Source of the DNA: Sphingomonadales bacterium
GTDB taxonomy: Bacteria; Pseudomonadota; Alphaproteobacteria; Sphingomonadales; Sphingomonadaceae
DNA length: 64,000 nucleotides
Assembly (NCBI GenBank): GCA_027483465.1
Contig: JAIXUQ010000034.1
Span: 123,790 to 187,789 of the forward strand
Direction: 5' to 3'
Shown here: positions 1 through 12,287 of the stretch, in pieces
How the letters are laid out: each line of letters starts with the position of its first letter
How positions within the stretch are numbered: the stretch's first letter is position 1
Notes under the pieces: generated by a model
The model's input: only the letters and a program-made list of their open reading frames with translations
The model's database searches: none
What the model was told of the DNA's origin: nothing
Translations under genes and position numbers: made by a program

Positions 1-2370
<2,370 letters not shown>

Positions 2371-2411
2371 GGCGGTTGCCCCGGCGCCAGGCCCTTACTA
2401 TCCCTCAACGG

Positions 2412-3728
2412 GTGCGCCGCTTCCTCCTGCTCGTCTGCCTGCTTTGGGCTGCTCCGCTGTGGGCGGCGCGGATCACGGCGGTTGAAAGCCAGCCCGGCCG
2501 GGTGATCATCACCGCCGATGGCCCGCTGCCGGCGGCCCAGAGCTTTGCGCTGGCTGATCCGTTCCGGCTGGTGGTGGATTTCGTTGGCGTGGTGGACCCG
2601 CCGGTGACTGCGCCCGGTGTCAACAGCGTGGCCGGCCTGCGGGTGGCGATGTTCGCGCCGGGCACGGCGCGGCTGGTGATCGATCTGAAGGCGCCGGTGA
2701 TCATCCGCGAGGCCCGCGCCGCCGCCAACCAGGTGACGATCATCCTCGATCGCGCCACGCCCGATCTGTTTGCCGCGCAGGTGGCGCGCGGGCGCCGGCC
2801 GCTGCCGCTGTTGCGCAGCGATGGGCCGCCACCGCCGCCCACCCCGCCCGATGGCGGCTTTCGCCTGCCCGGTGATTTCGGCCGGCCGCCCATCCAGCCC
2901 CCCGCCAAGCCACCGGTGCAGCCACCGGCACCGCCGCCTGCTGCGGCCAGCGATGCGCCGGCCGCACCGCCCGCTGCGGCCGAACCGGCGCGGCGGGAGG
3001 CGGTTTCGGTGCTGGCGCGGCCGGGCGGCTTCAAATCCCGCACCGGCGGCAAGCCGCTGGTGGTGATCGATGCCGGCCATGGCGGCAAGGATGTCGGGGC
3101 GATTTCGGTGGACGGCGGCTATGAGAAGGACGTGACCCTGGCCATCGCGCGCGAGGCGGCGCGCATCCTGCGTGACAATGGCCGGGTGCGGGTGAAGCTG
3201 ACCCGCGATGATGACCGCTTCATCCCGCTGGGCGGGCGGGTGCGCATCGCCCGCGATGCCCGCGCCGATCTGTTCATCTCCATCCATGCCGACAGTGCGC
3301 CCAATGATCAGGCGCGCGGCGCCTCGGTCTACACACTCTCGGCCGTTGCCAGCGATGCCATTGCCGAACGGCTGGCGGCGCGCGAAAACAAGGCCGACAT
3401 CATCGGCGGGGTCAATCTGGGGGTTGAGGCGCCGGAGGTGGGCGAGATCATGGTCGATCTGGCGCGGCGGGCCACCAACAATGTCTCGGTGCAGTTTGCC
3501 GACACGCTGCAGGCGGCGCTGGAGGATCAGGACATCAATTTCCGCGGCGAGTTCCACCATTTCGCCGCCTTTGCCGTGCTGAAGGCGCCCGATATGCCGT
3601 CGGTGCTGCTGGAAAGCGGCTATGTCAGCAACCGGCAGGACAGTGAGCGCCTGTTTTCCGAGGCCGGCCGCCGCCAGGTTGCCAGGGGCATCGCCCGCGC
3701 CATCGAACGTCACCTCACCGGAAAATGA
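2412..3728 (+). CDS. amiC: N-acetylmuramoyl-L-alanine amidase (AmiC type)
   Basis: Periplasmic zinc amidase that cleaves the peptide stem from MurNAc, usually during daughter-cell separation. The GTG start at 2412 gives a typical signal peptide (RRFLLLVCLLWAAPLWA) and 438 residues; a TTG at 2376 would add 12 residues and is less likely. The order is signal peptide, AMIN domain (about 22-125, peptidoglycan/septum targeting), a proline-rich linker (about 145-205), and an Amidase_3 domain (about 215-435). The catalytic domain shows VVIDAGHGGKDVGAI with the first zinc His, SIHADS, and the catalytic Glu in LLESGYVSN. It lies 42 bp after eno and 48 bp before PBP1A, a cell-wall pair. Confidence 0.93.
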   Translation: MRRFLLLVCLLWAAPLWAARITAVESQPGRVIITADGPLPAAQSFALADPFRLVVDFVGVVDPPVTAPGVNSVAGLRVAMFAPGTARLVIDLKAPVIIREARAAANQVTIILDRATPDLFAAQVARGRRPLPLLRSDGPPPPPTPPDGGFRLPGDFGRPPIQPPAKPPVQPPAPPPAAASDAPAAPPAAAEPARREAVSVLARPGGFKSRTGGKPLVVIDAGHGGKDVGAISVDGGYEKDVTLAIAREAARILRDNGRVRVKLTRDDDRFIPLGGRVRIARDARADLFISIHADSAPNDQARGASVYTLSAVASDAIAERLAARENKADIIGGVNLGVEAPEVGEIMVDLARRATNNVSVQFADTLQAALEDQDINFRGEFHHFAAFAVLKAPDMPSVLLESGYVSNRQDSERLFSEAGRRQVARGIARAIERHLTGK

Positions 3729-3776
3729 GGCGCTGCCCTTGGCAAGCCGGCGCCCTGACCGCTATCGCTTGGCCCC

Positions 3777-6173
3777 GTGACCCGCCGCCGCCTCCTGCTG
3801 CTGATCCTGCTGCCGCTGCTGCTGGCCGGCGCCTGCTATTGGCAGGCCACCAGGGGCCTGCCGACCACCGCCGATCTGGCCGCCTTCAGCCCGGCGCTGC
3901 CATCGATGGTGCGCGATGTGGATGGCGCCATTGTCACCAGCTATACCCGCGAACGCCGGGTGTTCGTGCCCTATGCCGAGCTGCCGCCGCGGCTGATCCA
4001 GGCCTATATTGCGGCCGAGGACAAGACCTTCTTCGAACATGGCGGCATTGATTGGCAGGGCATCGCCGCGGCCGTCCTCACCAACATCGAATCGCTGTTC
4101 ACCGATCGGCGGCCGGTGGGGGCCTCCACCATCACCCAGCAGGTGGCGAAAAGCCTGGTGGGCAACGAGGTCTCGCTGTGGCGCAAGATCCGCGAGGCGA
4201 TCCTGGCCCGCCGGCTGGAAGCGGCGCTGACCAAGCAGCAGATCCTCGAAATCTATCTCAACCAGATTTTCCTGGGCCGCAACGCCTATGGGGTGGAGGC
4301 CGCCGCCCAGGCCTATTTCGGCAAATCGGTGGACCGGCTCGCTCTGGCCGAAATGGCCTATCTGGCGATCCTGCCCAAGGCGCCGTCCACCTATGATCCG
4401 CTGCGCCGCCGCGAACGGGCGCTGGCGCGGCGCGATTATGTGCTGCGCCAGATGGCGGCCAACGGCTTCATCAGCGAAGGTGAACGCGCCGCCGCCGCCG
4501 CGATGCCGCTGGTGGCCATCCCCAGCCGTGCCACCCCGCGCCCGCGCGATGATTATTTCATCGAAGAGGTGCGCCGCACCCTGATCGCGCGCTTTGGCGA
4601 AACCCAGGCCGATGGGCCCAACAGTGTGTACGGCGGCGGCCTGTGGATCCGCACCTCGCTCGATCCCCTGATGCAGGCCGCGGCCGAACAGGCGATGCGC
4701 GATGGCATGACCCGTTTTGAGGCCAACCGGCCGTGGCGCGGGCCGGTCGCGCAGATCGAGACGGGCGATGGCTGGCCGGCGCGGCTGGCCGGCACGCCGG
4801 TGCCGCTGGGCTATCCGGCCTGGCAAAAGGCGGTGGTGCTGGCCAAATCCGGGCTGGAAAGCCGGATCGGCTTTGCCGACGGCAGCAGCGCCACCCTGCC
4901 GGGCCGGCTGGCCGCCCGGCCGTTCCGCGCCTCCAACCGCTCCGCCGCGCAGGTGTTGCGCCCCGGCGATGTGATCGTGGTGACCCGCACCCCGGGGGGG
5001 TGGGCGCTGCGGCAACCGCCGGAAATCTCGGGCGGGATGGTGGTGGAGGAGGTGGCGTCTGGCCGGATCCGGGCGATGGTGGGCGGCTTTGATGCCCGCG
5101 CCCAGGCCTTCAACCGCGCCACCCAAGCCAACCGCCAGCCGGGTTCGACCTTCAAGCCGATTGTTTATGCCACAGCCATGGACAATGGCTTCACCCCGGC
5201 CAGCATCGTGGTCGATGGCCCCTATTGCGTGTTCCAGACCAAGCTGCTCGGTACGAAATGCTTCAAGAATTTCAACAATCTGCGCAGCGCCGGGCCGCAG
5301 ACCCTGCGCTGGGGCCTGGAACAGTCACGCAATCTGATGACCGTGCGCGTGGCCGATGCCACCGGCATGGACCGGATCGTGGCCCAGGCCAAGGCGCTGG
5401 GCATCGGCGATTATCAGCCGGTGCTCTCGATCGCGCTGGGCGCCGGTGAGACCACGGTGCTGAAACTGACCAACGCCTATGCGCAGATGTTCAACGAGGG
5501 CCGCAAGCTGGAGCCGGGCCTGATTGATTATGTGCAGGATCGCAACGGCAGGATCATCTGGCGGCGGGACAATCGCGGCTGCCCGGGCTGCAACGCGCCC
5601 GATTGGAACGGCGGGCCGATGCCGCGGCCGCAGGGGCGGGTGAGCCAGGTGATGGACCCGCGCACCGCCTATCAGATCGTCCATGTGATGGAAGGCGTGA
5701 TCCAGCGCGGCACCGGCACCGCGCTGGCCAGCCTCAAGCGCCCGCTGGCCGGCAAGACCGGCACCACCAACGGCCCCAATGATGTGTGGTTCGTGGGCGG
5801 CACGCCCGATATCGTGGCCGGCCTCTATCTGGGCTATGACCAGCCGCGTAGCCTGGGCAATGCCGCCCAGGGCGGCAGCACGGCGGCGCCGGTCTGGCGG
5901 CAATGGGGGCAGGTGGCCTTGCAGGATTGGCCCACCCTGCCATTTGCCATCCCGGCCGGGGTGCGCATGGTGCGCATCGATCGCCGCTCGGGCCGGCGCG
6001 TGTTTGGCGTGTGGCCCGATCCCGGCCCCCGCCCCGCGGTGATCTGGGAAGCCTTCAAGCCCGACAGCGAGCCCCGGCGGATCAACCGCGTGCAGGATGT
6101 GCTTGAGCGCCGGGCCGGTGGCCGTGTCCGTTCCGACGCCGAGTTTCTGGAAGCCGAAGGCGGGATTTACTGA
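3777..6173 (+). CDS. mrcA: Penicillin-binding protein 1A (bifunctional transglycosylase/transpeptidase)
   Basis: Polymerises lipid II and cross-links peptide stems at the inner membrane. The 798-residue protein starts at GTG 3777 with a membrane anchor (about residues 5-24). The GT51 transglycosylase domain shows AEDKTFFEHGGIDWQGI near residue 80 and STITQQVAKSL. An OB-like insert precedes the transpeptidase domain, whose three motifs are clear: SxxK in GSTFKPIVYA (near 456), SxN as SRN (near 516) and KTGTT (near 660). It follows the cell-wall amidase and precedes prfB on the same strand. Length and motif order are normal for class A PBP1A. Confidence 0.96.
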   Translation: MTRRRLLLLILLPLLLAGACYWQATRGLPTTADLAAFSPALPSMVRDVDGAIVTSYTRERRVFVPYAELPPRLIQAYIAAEDKTFFEHGGIDWQGIAAAVLTNIESLFTDRRPVGASTITQQVAKSLVGNEVSLWRKIREAILARRLEAALTKQQILEIYLNQIFLGRNAYGVEAAAQAYFGKSVDRLALAEMAYLAILPKAPSTYDPLRRRERALARRDYVLRQMAANGFISEGERAAAAAMPLVAIPSRATPRPRDDYFIEEVRRTLIARFGETQADGPNSVYGGGLWIRTSLDPLMQAAAEQAMRDGMTRFEANRPWRGPVAQIETGDGWPARLAGTPVPLGYPAWQKAVVLAKSGLESRIGFADGSSATLPGRLAARPFRASNRSAAQVLRPGDVIVVTRTPGGWALRQPPEISGGMVVEEVASGRIRAMVGGFDARAQAFNRATQANRQPGSTFKPIVYATAMDNGFTPASIVVDGPYCVFQTKLLGTKCFKNFNNLRSAGPQTLRWGLEQSRNLMTVRVADATGMDRIVAQAKALGIGDYQPVLSIALGAGETTVLKLTNAYAQMFNEGRKLEPGLIDYVQDRNGRIIWRRDNRGCPGCNAPDWNGGPMPRPQGRVSQVMDPRTAYQIVHVMEGVIQRGTGTALASLKRPLAGKTGTTNGPNDVWFVGGTPDIVAGLYLGYDQPRSLGNAAQGGSTAAPVWRQWGQVALQDWPTLPFAIPAGVRMVRIDRRSGRRVFGVWPDPGPRPAVIWEAFKPDSEPRRINRVQDVLERRAGGRVRSDAEFLEAEGGIY

Positions 6174-6219
6174 CACACCGGCTTGCCAGCCGGCCGGCCC
6201 GGCCTTATCCGGCAGCGCC

Positions 6220-7348
6220 ATGAGAGCCGAAGCCGAAAATGCCGCCCTCCAGATCAAGCAGGCGCTCGACCTGCTGAGGAGGTTTCTTTGACTGGGATCG
6301 CGCCCTTCGCCGCCTGGATGAACTGAACGCGCGGGTGGAAGACCCGAAGCTGTGGGACAATCCCAAGGCCGCACAGGCCCTGATGACCGAGCGCCGCCGG
6401 CTGGACGAGGCGATCACCGCCACGCGCGAGATCGAACGTGACCTGGCCGACACCAGCGAGTTGATCGAGCTGGCCGAGATGGAAGGCGACGAGGCCATGG
6501 CCGAAGACGGTGTGGCCGCGCTGAAGGCGTTGGCGGCCCGCGCCGAGAAGGACAAGGTGGCGGCGCTGCTGTCGGGCGAGGCCGACAACAACGACACCTA
6601 CATCGAAATCAACAGCGGCGCCGGCGGCACCGAAAGCCAGGATTGGGCCAACATGCTGCTGCGCATGTACCAGCGCTGGGCCGAGCAGCATGGCTACAAG
6701 GTGGAACTGATCGATTTCAACGCCGGCGAGCAGGCCGGCATCAAGAATGCCACCATCCTGGTGAAGGGCGCCCAGGCCTATGGCTGGGCCAAGACCGAAA
6801 GCGGCGTGCACCGGCTGGTGCGCATCAGCCCCTATGACAGCGCGGCGCGGCGGCACACCAGCTTTGCCAGCGTGTGGGTCTATCCGCAGGTTGACGATGA
6901 CATCGAGATCGAGATCAAGGAATCCGATCTGAAGATCGACACCTACCGCGCCTCGGGTGCTGGCGGCCAGCATGTGAACACCACCGATTCGGCCATCCGC
7001 ATCACCCACGTGCCCACCGGCGTGATCGTCGCCTGCCAGAACGAGCGCAGCCAGCACAAGAACCGCGCCACCGCGATGAAGATGCTGAAGGCCCGCCTGT
7101 ATGAGCGCGAACTCGCCATCCGCGAGGCCGAGGCCGCCAAGACCGAGGCCAGCAAGACCGACATCGGCTGGGGCCACCAGATCCGCTCCTATGTGCTCCA
7201 GCCTTATCAGCTGGTGAAGGATCTGCGCACCGGCGTCACCTCCACCAGCCCGTCCGACGTGCTGGACGGCGATGTCGATGCGTTCATGGCCGCTGCCCTG
7301 TCGCAGCGGGTGACCGGTGAAGCCGTGGCCGTGGAGGACGTGGATTAA
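6220..7348 (+). CDS. prfB: Peptide chain release factor 2 (programmed +1 frameshift)
   Basis: RF2 terminates translation at UGA and UAA. The gene is in two frames. Twenty-three codons from ATG 6220 end at an in-frame TGA at 6289-6291; the slip site reads CTT TGA C, preceded three bases upstream by an internal Shine-Dalgarno AGGAGG (6277-6282). Slipping +1 skips T6289, and decoding resumes at GAC 6290 (residues RRFL then DWD), giving 375 residues. The GGQ motif ([15 protein letters not shown]) lies near residue 247. The stop-codon-recognition tripeptide is SPY ([12 protein letters not shown]) rather than the SPF of E. coli, which as I recall is common in alphaproteobacteria. Its stop overlaps that of the convergent Cld-like gene by 4 bp. 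Confidence 0.96.
6277..6292 (+). promoter_or_regulatory. RF2 autoregulatory +1 frameshift signal
   Basis: The element consists of AGGAGG, a TTT spacer codon, the slippery CTT, the in-frame TGA and a following C. Spacing and composition match the classical prfB signal, in which low RF2 lets the ribosome pause at UGA, pair with the internal Shine-Dalgarno and slip forward one base. The site therefore tunes RF2 synthesis to RF2 supply. Confidence 0.95.
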
Positions 7349-7881
7349 CGCCGCAGCCTGAGCTCGCTTTCGGCGCAGACATAATCCCATTCCACGCTGG
7401 CGCGCAGCTGGCCCAGCATGGCGTCAAACGCAGGCTCGGCCTCGGCATCGAATTCGAACCAGGTCAGGAAATCAAAGGCTTCGCCAAGATCACGGCCGTG
7501 ATAGAGGCTGCGCGCCACGGCGGGCAGCACGGTCATGCCGATGCGCATGTGGCGGCCGCGGGCATAGATGGCCAGGCGTTCATCCTGCGCCATCGCCCAC
7601 CAGGCCGGGCTTTTGGACATCGGGATCAGCACCGCGCATCGGCTATGGCGGCCGGCCGGGGCGACACTGGACAGCAATTCGCCGCGTTCGTGCGCCGTCG
7701 TGTAGCGCAGATTGCTGTTGAAGCCGCGCGCCTGCCACACGGTGCCGGCAGCTTCGGCCATTGCCGGGCCGATGCGGAGCCGGGCAAAGCGCGGGATCGC
7801 GGGGCCGCTAAGGCAATGATGGGCCACCACCTGCCAGGGGCCGTGATCGCCGCCACGGAACGCCGTGATGTTCTGGTTCAT
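7345..7881 (-). CDS. Chlorite dismutase-like heme protein (small, dimeric-type lineage)
   Basis: The 178-residue protein begins [19 protein letters not shown] and carries the conserved core [22 protein letters not shown] and [20 protein letters not shown] followed by LTWFEF. The His in [10 protein letters not shown] matches the proximal heme ligand of the chlorite dismutase family, and the length fits the short dimeric lineage. True chlorite dismutases turn chlorite into chloride and O2; many short homologues have other or unknown heme roles, so the substrate is left open. A longer upstream start is possible but family similarity begins at this ATG. It is the third gene after the sulfurtransferase and cystathionine beta-lyase, 31 bp downstream of the latter, and converges on prfB. 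Confidence 0.8.
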   Translation of the reverse strand: MNQNITAFRGGDHGPWQVVAHHCLSGPAIPRFARLRIGPAMAEAAGTVWQARGFNSNLRYTTAHERGELLSSVAPAGRHSRCAVLIPMSKSPAWWAMAQDERLAIYARGRHMRIGMTVLPAVARSLYHGRDLGEAFDFLTWFEFDAEAEPAFDAMLGQLRASVEWDYVCAESELRLRR

Positions 7882-7912
7882 GACCCGGCATTCGGCCGGG
7901 GCCGGGACGTGG

Positions 7913-9118
7913 TTACGCGAATTGCGCCATGTACCGCGCCAGGCCGGCATCAAGGTCAGCGATCAGATCATCCGGGTCTTCCAGCCCGATCGACAGCCGC
8001 ACGATCGGGCCGGGCAGCGGCGTGCGGGTGGCGGTGCGGATACGGTCAAGCTCGACAGGGAGGACCAGCGATTCATAACCGCCCCAGGAAAAACCGATGC
8101 CGAAATGCTGCAACCCGTCGATCAGGGCGGCGGTGTGCGGTCGGCTGCCCTGTTTGAGCACCATGGAAAACAGGCCGGTGGCGCCGGCAAAGTCCCGCTT
8201 GAACAGGGCATGATCGGGGTGGGAAGGCAGGGCGGGGTGCCACACCCGGTCAACTGCCGGATGGGTTTCCAGCCAACGCGCCACCGCCAGTGCCGATGCC
8301 TCGTGCCGGTCAAGCCGCAGGCCCAGCGTGCGCAGGCCGCGCAACGCCAGCGTGCAATCATCGGCCGAGACGAAATGGCCGAGCCGATAGGTGGCGGCCT
8401 TCAGGCTGGGCCACAGCGCCGCGTTGGCCGTGGCGCTGCCCATCATCACATCGCTGTGCCCGCCGACATATTTGGTCAGCGCCTGGATGCTGATGTCCAC
8501 ACCCAGGCCGAGCGGCTTGAGGCGCAGCGGCGTTGCCCAGGTGTTGTCGATCAGGGTGGTGATGCCACGGGTTCGGGCAACCTGGGTGATCGCCGGCAAA
8601 TCCTGAATCTCGAAACTCAGTGATCCGGGCGATTCCAGCAGGATGGCGCGTGTTTGTTCAGAGATGATCTCGGCAATGCCGGCCCCGCAGCGCGGATCGA
8701 AATAGCGGGTGGTGATGCCCAGCGGGCTGAGCAGATGATCAGCGAAGGTGCGGCTGGGTTCATAGGCGCTGTCGGTGATCAGCAGCTCGTCGCCGGCCTT
8801 CAGGCAAGCCAGCAGGCTGGTGGTGATGGCAGCCACGCCCGAAGGAAACAGATTGGTGCCGGCTGCGCCCGGTTCCAGTCCGGTCAGCGCGTCTTCCAGC
8901 GCCCAATGGCTCTGGGTGCCGCGCCGGCCATAATAGAGGCCGGCGTCGGGATCGCGGATCGCCCGGTCAAGATCAGCCAGATTGTCAAACAGGATGGTCG
9001 ATGCCCGCGCCACCGGCACATTGACCATGTCCGTCGCATGATCGCGGCCGGCCTGGGCCAGCTGCGTGCCCGTGCCCAGCCCCGACAGATCAGCGCGCGG
9101 CGGCCGGCGTGCCGTCAT
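7913..9118 (-). CDS. metC: Cystathionine beta-lyase (Cys/Met metabolism PLP enzyme)
   Basis: PLP enzyme of the Cys/Met gamma family, 401 residues, expected to split cystathionine into homocysteine, pyruvate and ammonia. Seen in the sequence: YYGRRGTQSHWALE near the N-terminus (phosphate-binding Tyr/Arg from the partner subunit), SPGSLSFEIQD, DNTWATPL, and the PLP lysine in SIQALTKYVGGHSD near residue 213. The SPGSLSFE signature favours beta-lyase over gamma-synthase. The start at 9118 lies only 11 bp after the sulfurtransferase stop, so the two are surely co-transcribed; both act in sulfur amino acid metabolism. Related family members are hard to separate by eye, so the exact reaction is slightly uncertain. 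Confidence 0.88.
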   Translation of the reverse strand: MTARRPPRADLSGLGTGTQLAQAGRDHATDMVNVPVARASTILFDNLADLDRAIRDPDAGLYYGRRGTQSHWALEDALTGLEPGAAGTNLFPSGVAAITTSLLACLKAGDELLITDSAYEPSRTFADHLLSPLGITTRYFDPRCGAGIAEIISEQTRAILLESPGSLSFEIQDLPAITQVARTRGITTLIDNTWATPLRLKPLGLGVDISIQALTKYVGGHSDVMMGSATANAALWPSLKAATYRLGHFVSADDCTLALRGLRTLGLRLDRHEASALAVARWLETHPAVDRVWHPALPSHPDHALFKRDFAGATGLFSMVLKQGSRPHTAALIDGLQHFGIGFSWGGYESLVLPVELDRIRTATRTPLPGPIVRLSIGLEDPDDLIADLDAGLARYMAQFA

Positions 9119-9129
9119 CAGCCGGAATC

Positions 9130-9969
9130 CTATTGGCCCATCACGACCGGGTTGTGCGGGTTGGCACCCCATTCGCTCCAGCTGCCATCATACACCGCCA
9201 CATCGGGCTTGCCGTTGAGCGCGGCGCCAAACGCCAGCACCGGCGCGGTGATGCCCGAGCCGCAGGTGGCCACGAGCGGCTTGGCCAGATCGATGCCGGC
9301 CGCCGCAAACAGCGCCTTGATGTCGGCGGCGCTCTTGTAGGTGCCATCCTCGTTGAACAGTGCGGCATAGGGAATGTTCTTCGAACCGGGGATATGGCCC
9401 GGGCGCACGCCGGGGCGGGGATCAGCCTCTGCCCCGGTGAAGCGTGCGGCCGAGCGGGCATCCACCACCTGTTCGGCGCGGGTGCGCAAATTTTCGGTCA
9501 TCTGCGCCGAATCGCGCACCAGTTTGCGATCTGCCCACACGGTGAAATGGCGGTGGCGCACGATCGGCTTGCCGCTTTCCACCGGCCGGCCTTCGGCCTG
9601 CCATTTGCCGAAACCGCCATCCAGAATGGCAACCTCATGGGCGCCAAACAGGTTGAGCATCCACCAGACCCGCGCCGCCGAACGGATCGGGCTGTTGTCA
9701 TACACCACGATCCGGCTGCCGTCGCCCAAGCCAAGTGCCTGACAGCGCGAGGCAAATTTCTCCGCTGGCGGCAGCATCGTGGGCAGCGGGCTGCTGGTAT
9801 CTGACACTTCCTCGATATCGAAGAACACCGCGCCGGGGATATGTGCGGCCTCGAACTCGGCCCGGGCATTGCGGTTGTGGGCGGGCAGGAACATGGTGGC
9901 ATCGATGATCCGCAGATCGGTCTTGCCCATCTCTGCGGCAAGCCATTCAGTGGACACCAGAAGGTTCAT
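9130..9969 (-). CDS. sseA: 3-mercaptopyruvate sulfurtransferase (tandem rhodanese)
   Basis: A 279-residue protein with two rhodanese domains. The N-terminal domain (MNLLVSTEWLAAEMGKTDLR onward) is inactive, and the C-terminal domain has the catalytic loop CGSGITAP with Cys near residue 232. The CG(S/T)G(V/I)TA loop marks mercaptopyruvate sulfurtransferases rather than thiosulfate sulfurtransferases. It transfers sulfur from 3-mercaptopyruvate to thiol acceptors or cyanide. The ATG at 9967-9969 agrees with family N-termini. First gene of the minus-strand set sseA-metC-Cld-like, divergent from queF across about 120 bp. Confidence 0.93.
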   Translation of the reverse strand: MNLLVSTEWLAAEMGKTDLRIIDATMFLPAHNRNARAEFEAAHIPGAVFFDIEEVSDTSSPLPTMLPPAEKFASRCQALGLGDGSRIVVYDNSPIRSAARVWWMLNLFGAHEVAILDGGFGKWQAEGRPVESGKPIVRHRHFTVWADRKLVRDSAQMTENLRTRAEQVVDARSAARFTGAEADPRPGVRPGHIPGSKNIPYAALFNEDGTYKSAADIKALFAAAGIDLAKPLVATCGSGITAPVLAFGAALNGKPDVAVYDGSWSEWGANPHNPVVMGQ

Positions 9970-10090
9970 GCGGCTACTCCCCGAGAATGTTGTCCGGACC
10001 AAGTTAGAGGCGTGACATAATTGCGCAGGCAGCGCATGTCACCCCCAAGCGGGCGCCGGCTGGCACGAAATGACAGTTTGGAGAGAATTA

Positions 10091-10540
10091 GTGGTGGACG
10101 TGTTGCATTTGGGTCAATCCTCGGCCCTGCCGGCCAGCCCGGATGCGGCGGTGCTGGATTATCCGCCCAACCCGCGGCCGGGCGCACTCTACCTCGTCCG
10201 TTTCAGCTGCCCGGAATTCACCTCGCTATGCCCGGTCACGGGCGCGCCCGATTTCGCGCATCTGGTGATCGATTATGTGCCTGATCAAACCATTGTCGAA
10301 TCAAAGGCCTTGAAGCTGTTCCTCGGATCGTTCCGCAACCATGCCGGCTTTCATGAGGATGTGACAGTGGGGATCGGCCAGCGCCTGGTGGCGGAAATGC
10401 AGCCGCGCTGGCTGCGCATCGGCGGCTATTGGTATCCGCGCGGCGGCATCCCCATTGATGTGTTCTGGCAATCGGGTCCGGTGCCTGATGGCCTGTGGCT
10501 TCCCGATCAGGGCGTGCCCGGCTATCGCGGCCGTGGCTGA
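10091..10540 (+). CDS. queF: NADPH-dependent preQ0 reductase (preQ1 synthase)
   Basis: Reduces 7-cyano-7-deazaguanine (preQ0) to preQ1 on the queuosine pathway. The short single-domain form is seen: the thioimide-forming Cys in [14 protein letters not shown] near residue 46 and the substrate-binding Glu in the [21 protein letters not shown] region near 68. GTG 10091 has a GGAGAG five bases upstream and gives 149 residues; an ATG at 10070 is in frame but less well placed. Its stop overlaps the GTG start of the DUF885 gene. queC and queE, acting earlier in the same pathway, are encoded about 2 kb away on the other strand. Confidence 0.93.
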   Translation: MVDVLHLGQSSALPASPDAAVLDYPPNPRPGALYLVRFSCPEFTSLCPVTGAPDFAHLVIDYVPDQTIVESKALKLFLGSFRNHAGFHEDVTVGIGQRLVAEMQPRWLRIGGYWYPRGGIPIDVFWQSGPVPDGLWLPDQGVPGYRGRG

Positions 10541-12284
10541 CCCGGTGGCTGTGCTGCGCGCCCTGATCGCTGCGCTGCTGCTGACCAGCGGCGCCCTGGC
10601 CCAGACCGTTGACCAGCGTGAGACCGAAGATCAGCGGCTGAAGGCGGTTTATGACGCCGAATGGCAGTGGCGGCTGCAACAATTCGGCCAGATCATGGTG
10701 GGCGGGGAGGCGCGCGCCGGCGACCGTCTGCCGTGCGTGACCCCGGCCTGCCAGCAGCAGCGCGCGGATTATTGGCGCGGCGTGCAAACGGCGATTGCCG
10801 GCATCCCCGAGGCTGCGCTTTCGGCCGAAGAACGCCTGAATAGGGCGGTGCTATCGGAATGGCTGCGGGCCCAGCTTGCGGGCATCGGCTGGCGGATGCA
10901 CGAGATGCCGATCAACAGCGACAGCAATTTCTGGGCCTATCTGCCGGCGCAGGTGCCGTTTGCCACGCCTGAGGAATATCGTCTCTATCTGAAGCGGTTG
11001 CGGGATGTGCCGCGCTATTTCGCCGAGCAGACAGCCAATATGCGGGACGGGCTGAAACGCGGTTTCACGCCGCCGGTCATCACGCTGAAGGGCAGGGACG
11101 AGACGCTGGCTGCGCTGATCAGGCCAGCCGATGACAGCCCCTTCTTCACCCCGTTCCGGCAGATGCCGGCCAGCATCGCGCCTGCCGATCAGGACGCGCT
11201 GCGCGCCGAGGCCCGGCAGGTGATTGGCCAGATGGTCAATCCCGCTGCGCAGAGCCTGCTGGAGTTTTTGCGGCGGGACTATCTGCCGGGCGCGCGCACC
11301 ACGCTGGCGGCCTCGGCCCTGCCCGGCGGCCGCGCCTTCTATCTTGACCAGATCCGGGAATATACCACGCTCGATCTGTCGCCCGAGGCCATTCACCAGA
11401 TCGGCCTCAGGGAAGTGGCGCGCATCGATGCTGACATGCAGCGCACCATGGCGGAAACCGGCTTCAAAGGCGATTTCAAGGCGTTCCTGAGCTTTCTTCG
11501 CACTGATCCGCAATTCTATGCGAAAACGCCCAATGAACTGCTCGGCTTTTCGGCGCTGGTGATGAAGAAGATGGACGGCAAGCTGGCCCAGGTCTTCACC
11601 ACCCTGCCGCGGTATCGCTTCACGCTGCGCAAGGTGCCCGATGCGATCGCGCCGGTCTACACCTCGGGGCGCGGCGGGCTCGATGCCTGTTACATGAACA
11701 CCTATGATCTGCCGTCGCGGCCGCTCTACAATCTCGTTGCCCTCACCCTGCACGAATGCGTGCCCGGCCACAGCCACCAGGCCGCCATGGCACTGGAGGC
11801 GCCGGCCCGCCCGCCGTTCCGGCGCAGCACCTATTTCTCCGGCTATGGCGAGGGCTGGGGGCTCTACACCGAATGGCTGGGCACGAAACTGGGCATGTAT
11901 GAAACGCCCTATGAGGAATTCGGCCGCGAAACCTTTGAAATGTGGCGGGCAGCCCGGTTGGTGATCGATACCGGGCTGCACAGCATGGGCTGGAGCCGGG
12001 AACAGGCCATCGCCTATTTGGAGGATCACACCGCCCTGTCCCGCCGCGATATCGAGGTGGAGGTGGACCGCTATATCAGCTGGCCGGGGCAGGCACTGGC
12101 CTACAAGTTGGGCGAACTGCAGATCCGGACGCTACGGGCCCGTGCCGAAGCCGAATTGGGCCCGCGCTTTGACCAGCGGCCGTTCCATGATGCCTTGCTG
12201 GGGATGGGATCGGTGCCGCTGCCGGTGATGGAGGCCGAAATGCTGCGCTGGCTGGCGGCGGAAAAGGCCAAGGCCGGCCGCTGA
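10533..12284 (+). CDS. DUF885 family exported putative metallopeptidase
   Basis: About 583 residues with a signal peptide ([23 protein letters not shown]) from GTG 10533, which overlaps the queF stop by 8 bp. DUF885 proteins resemble zinc carboxypeptidases; the motif HECVPGH near residue 406, followed by [14 protein letters not shown] with a downstream Glu, is the HExxxGH zinc site of that group. The protein is probably periplasmic and hydrolyses peptides or amides, but no substrate can be read from the sequence. It converges on queE (stops 4 bp apart). Length and motif order are normal for the family. The start could also be GTG 10545 or 10551. Confidence 0.85.
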   Translation: MADPVAVLRALIAALLLTSGALAQTVDQRETEDQRLKAVYDAEWQWRLQQFGQIMVGGEARAGDRLPCVTPACQQQRADYWRGVQTAIAGIPEAALSAEERLNRAVLSEWLRAQLAGIGWRMHEMPINSDSNFWAYLPAQVPFATPEEYRLYLKRLRDVPRYFAEQTANMRDGLKRGFTPPVITLKGRDETLAALIRPADDSPFFTPFRQMPASIAPADQDALRAEARQVIGQMVNPAAQSLLEFLRRDYLPGARTTLAASALPGGRAFYLDQIREYTTLDLSPEAIHQIGLREVARIDADMQRTMAETGFKGDFKAFLSFLRTDPQFYAKTPNELLGFSALVMKKMDGKLAQVFTTLPRYRFTLRKVPDAIAPVYTSGRGGLDACYMNTYDLPSRPLYNLVALTLHECVPGHSHQAAMALEAPARPPFRRSTYFSGYGEGWGLYTEWLGTKLGMYETPYEEFGRETFEMWRAARLVIDTGLHSMGWSREQAIAYLEDHTALSRRDIEVEVDRYISWPGQALAYKLGELQIRTLRARAEAELGPRFDQRPFHDALLGMGSVPLPVMEAEMLRWLAAEKAKAGR

Positions 12285-12287
12285 GGC

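Noticed and set aside
10021..10090. preQ1 riboswitch before queF
   Set aside because: No small pseudoknot with the C-rich loop and A-rich tail of preQ1 classes can be seen in the gap.
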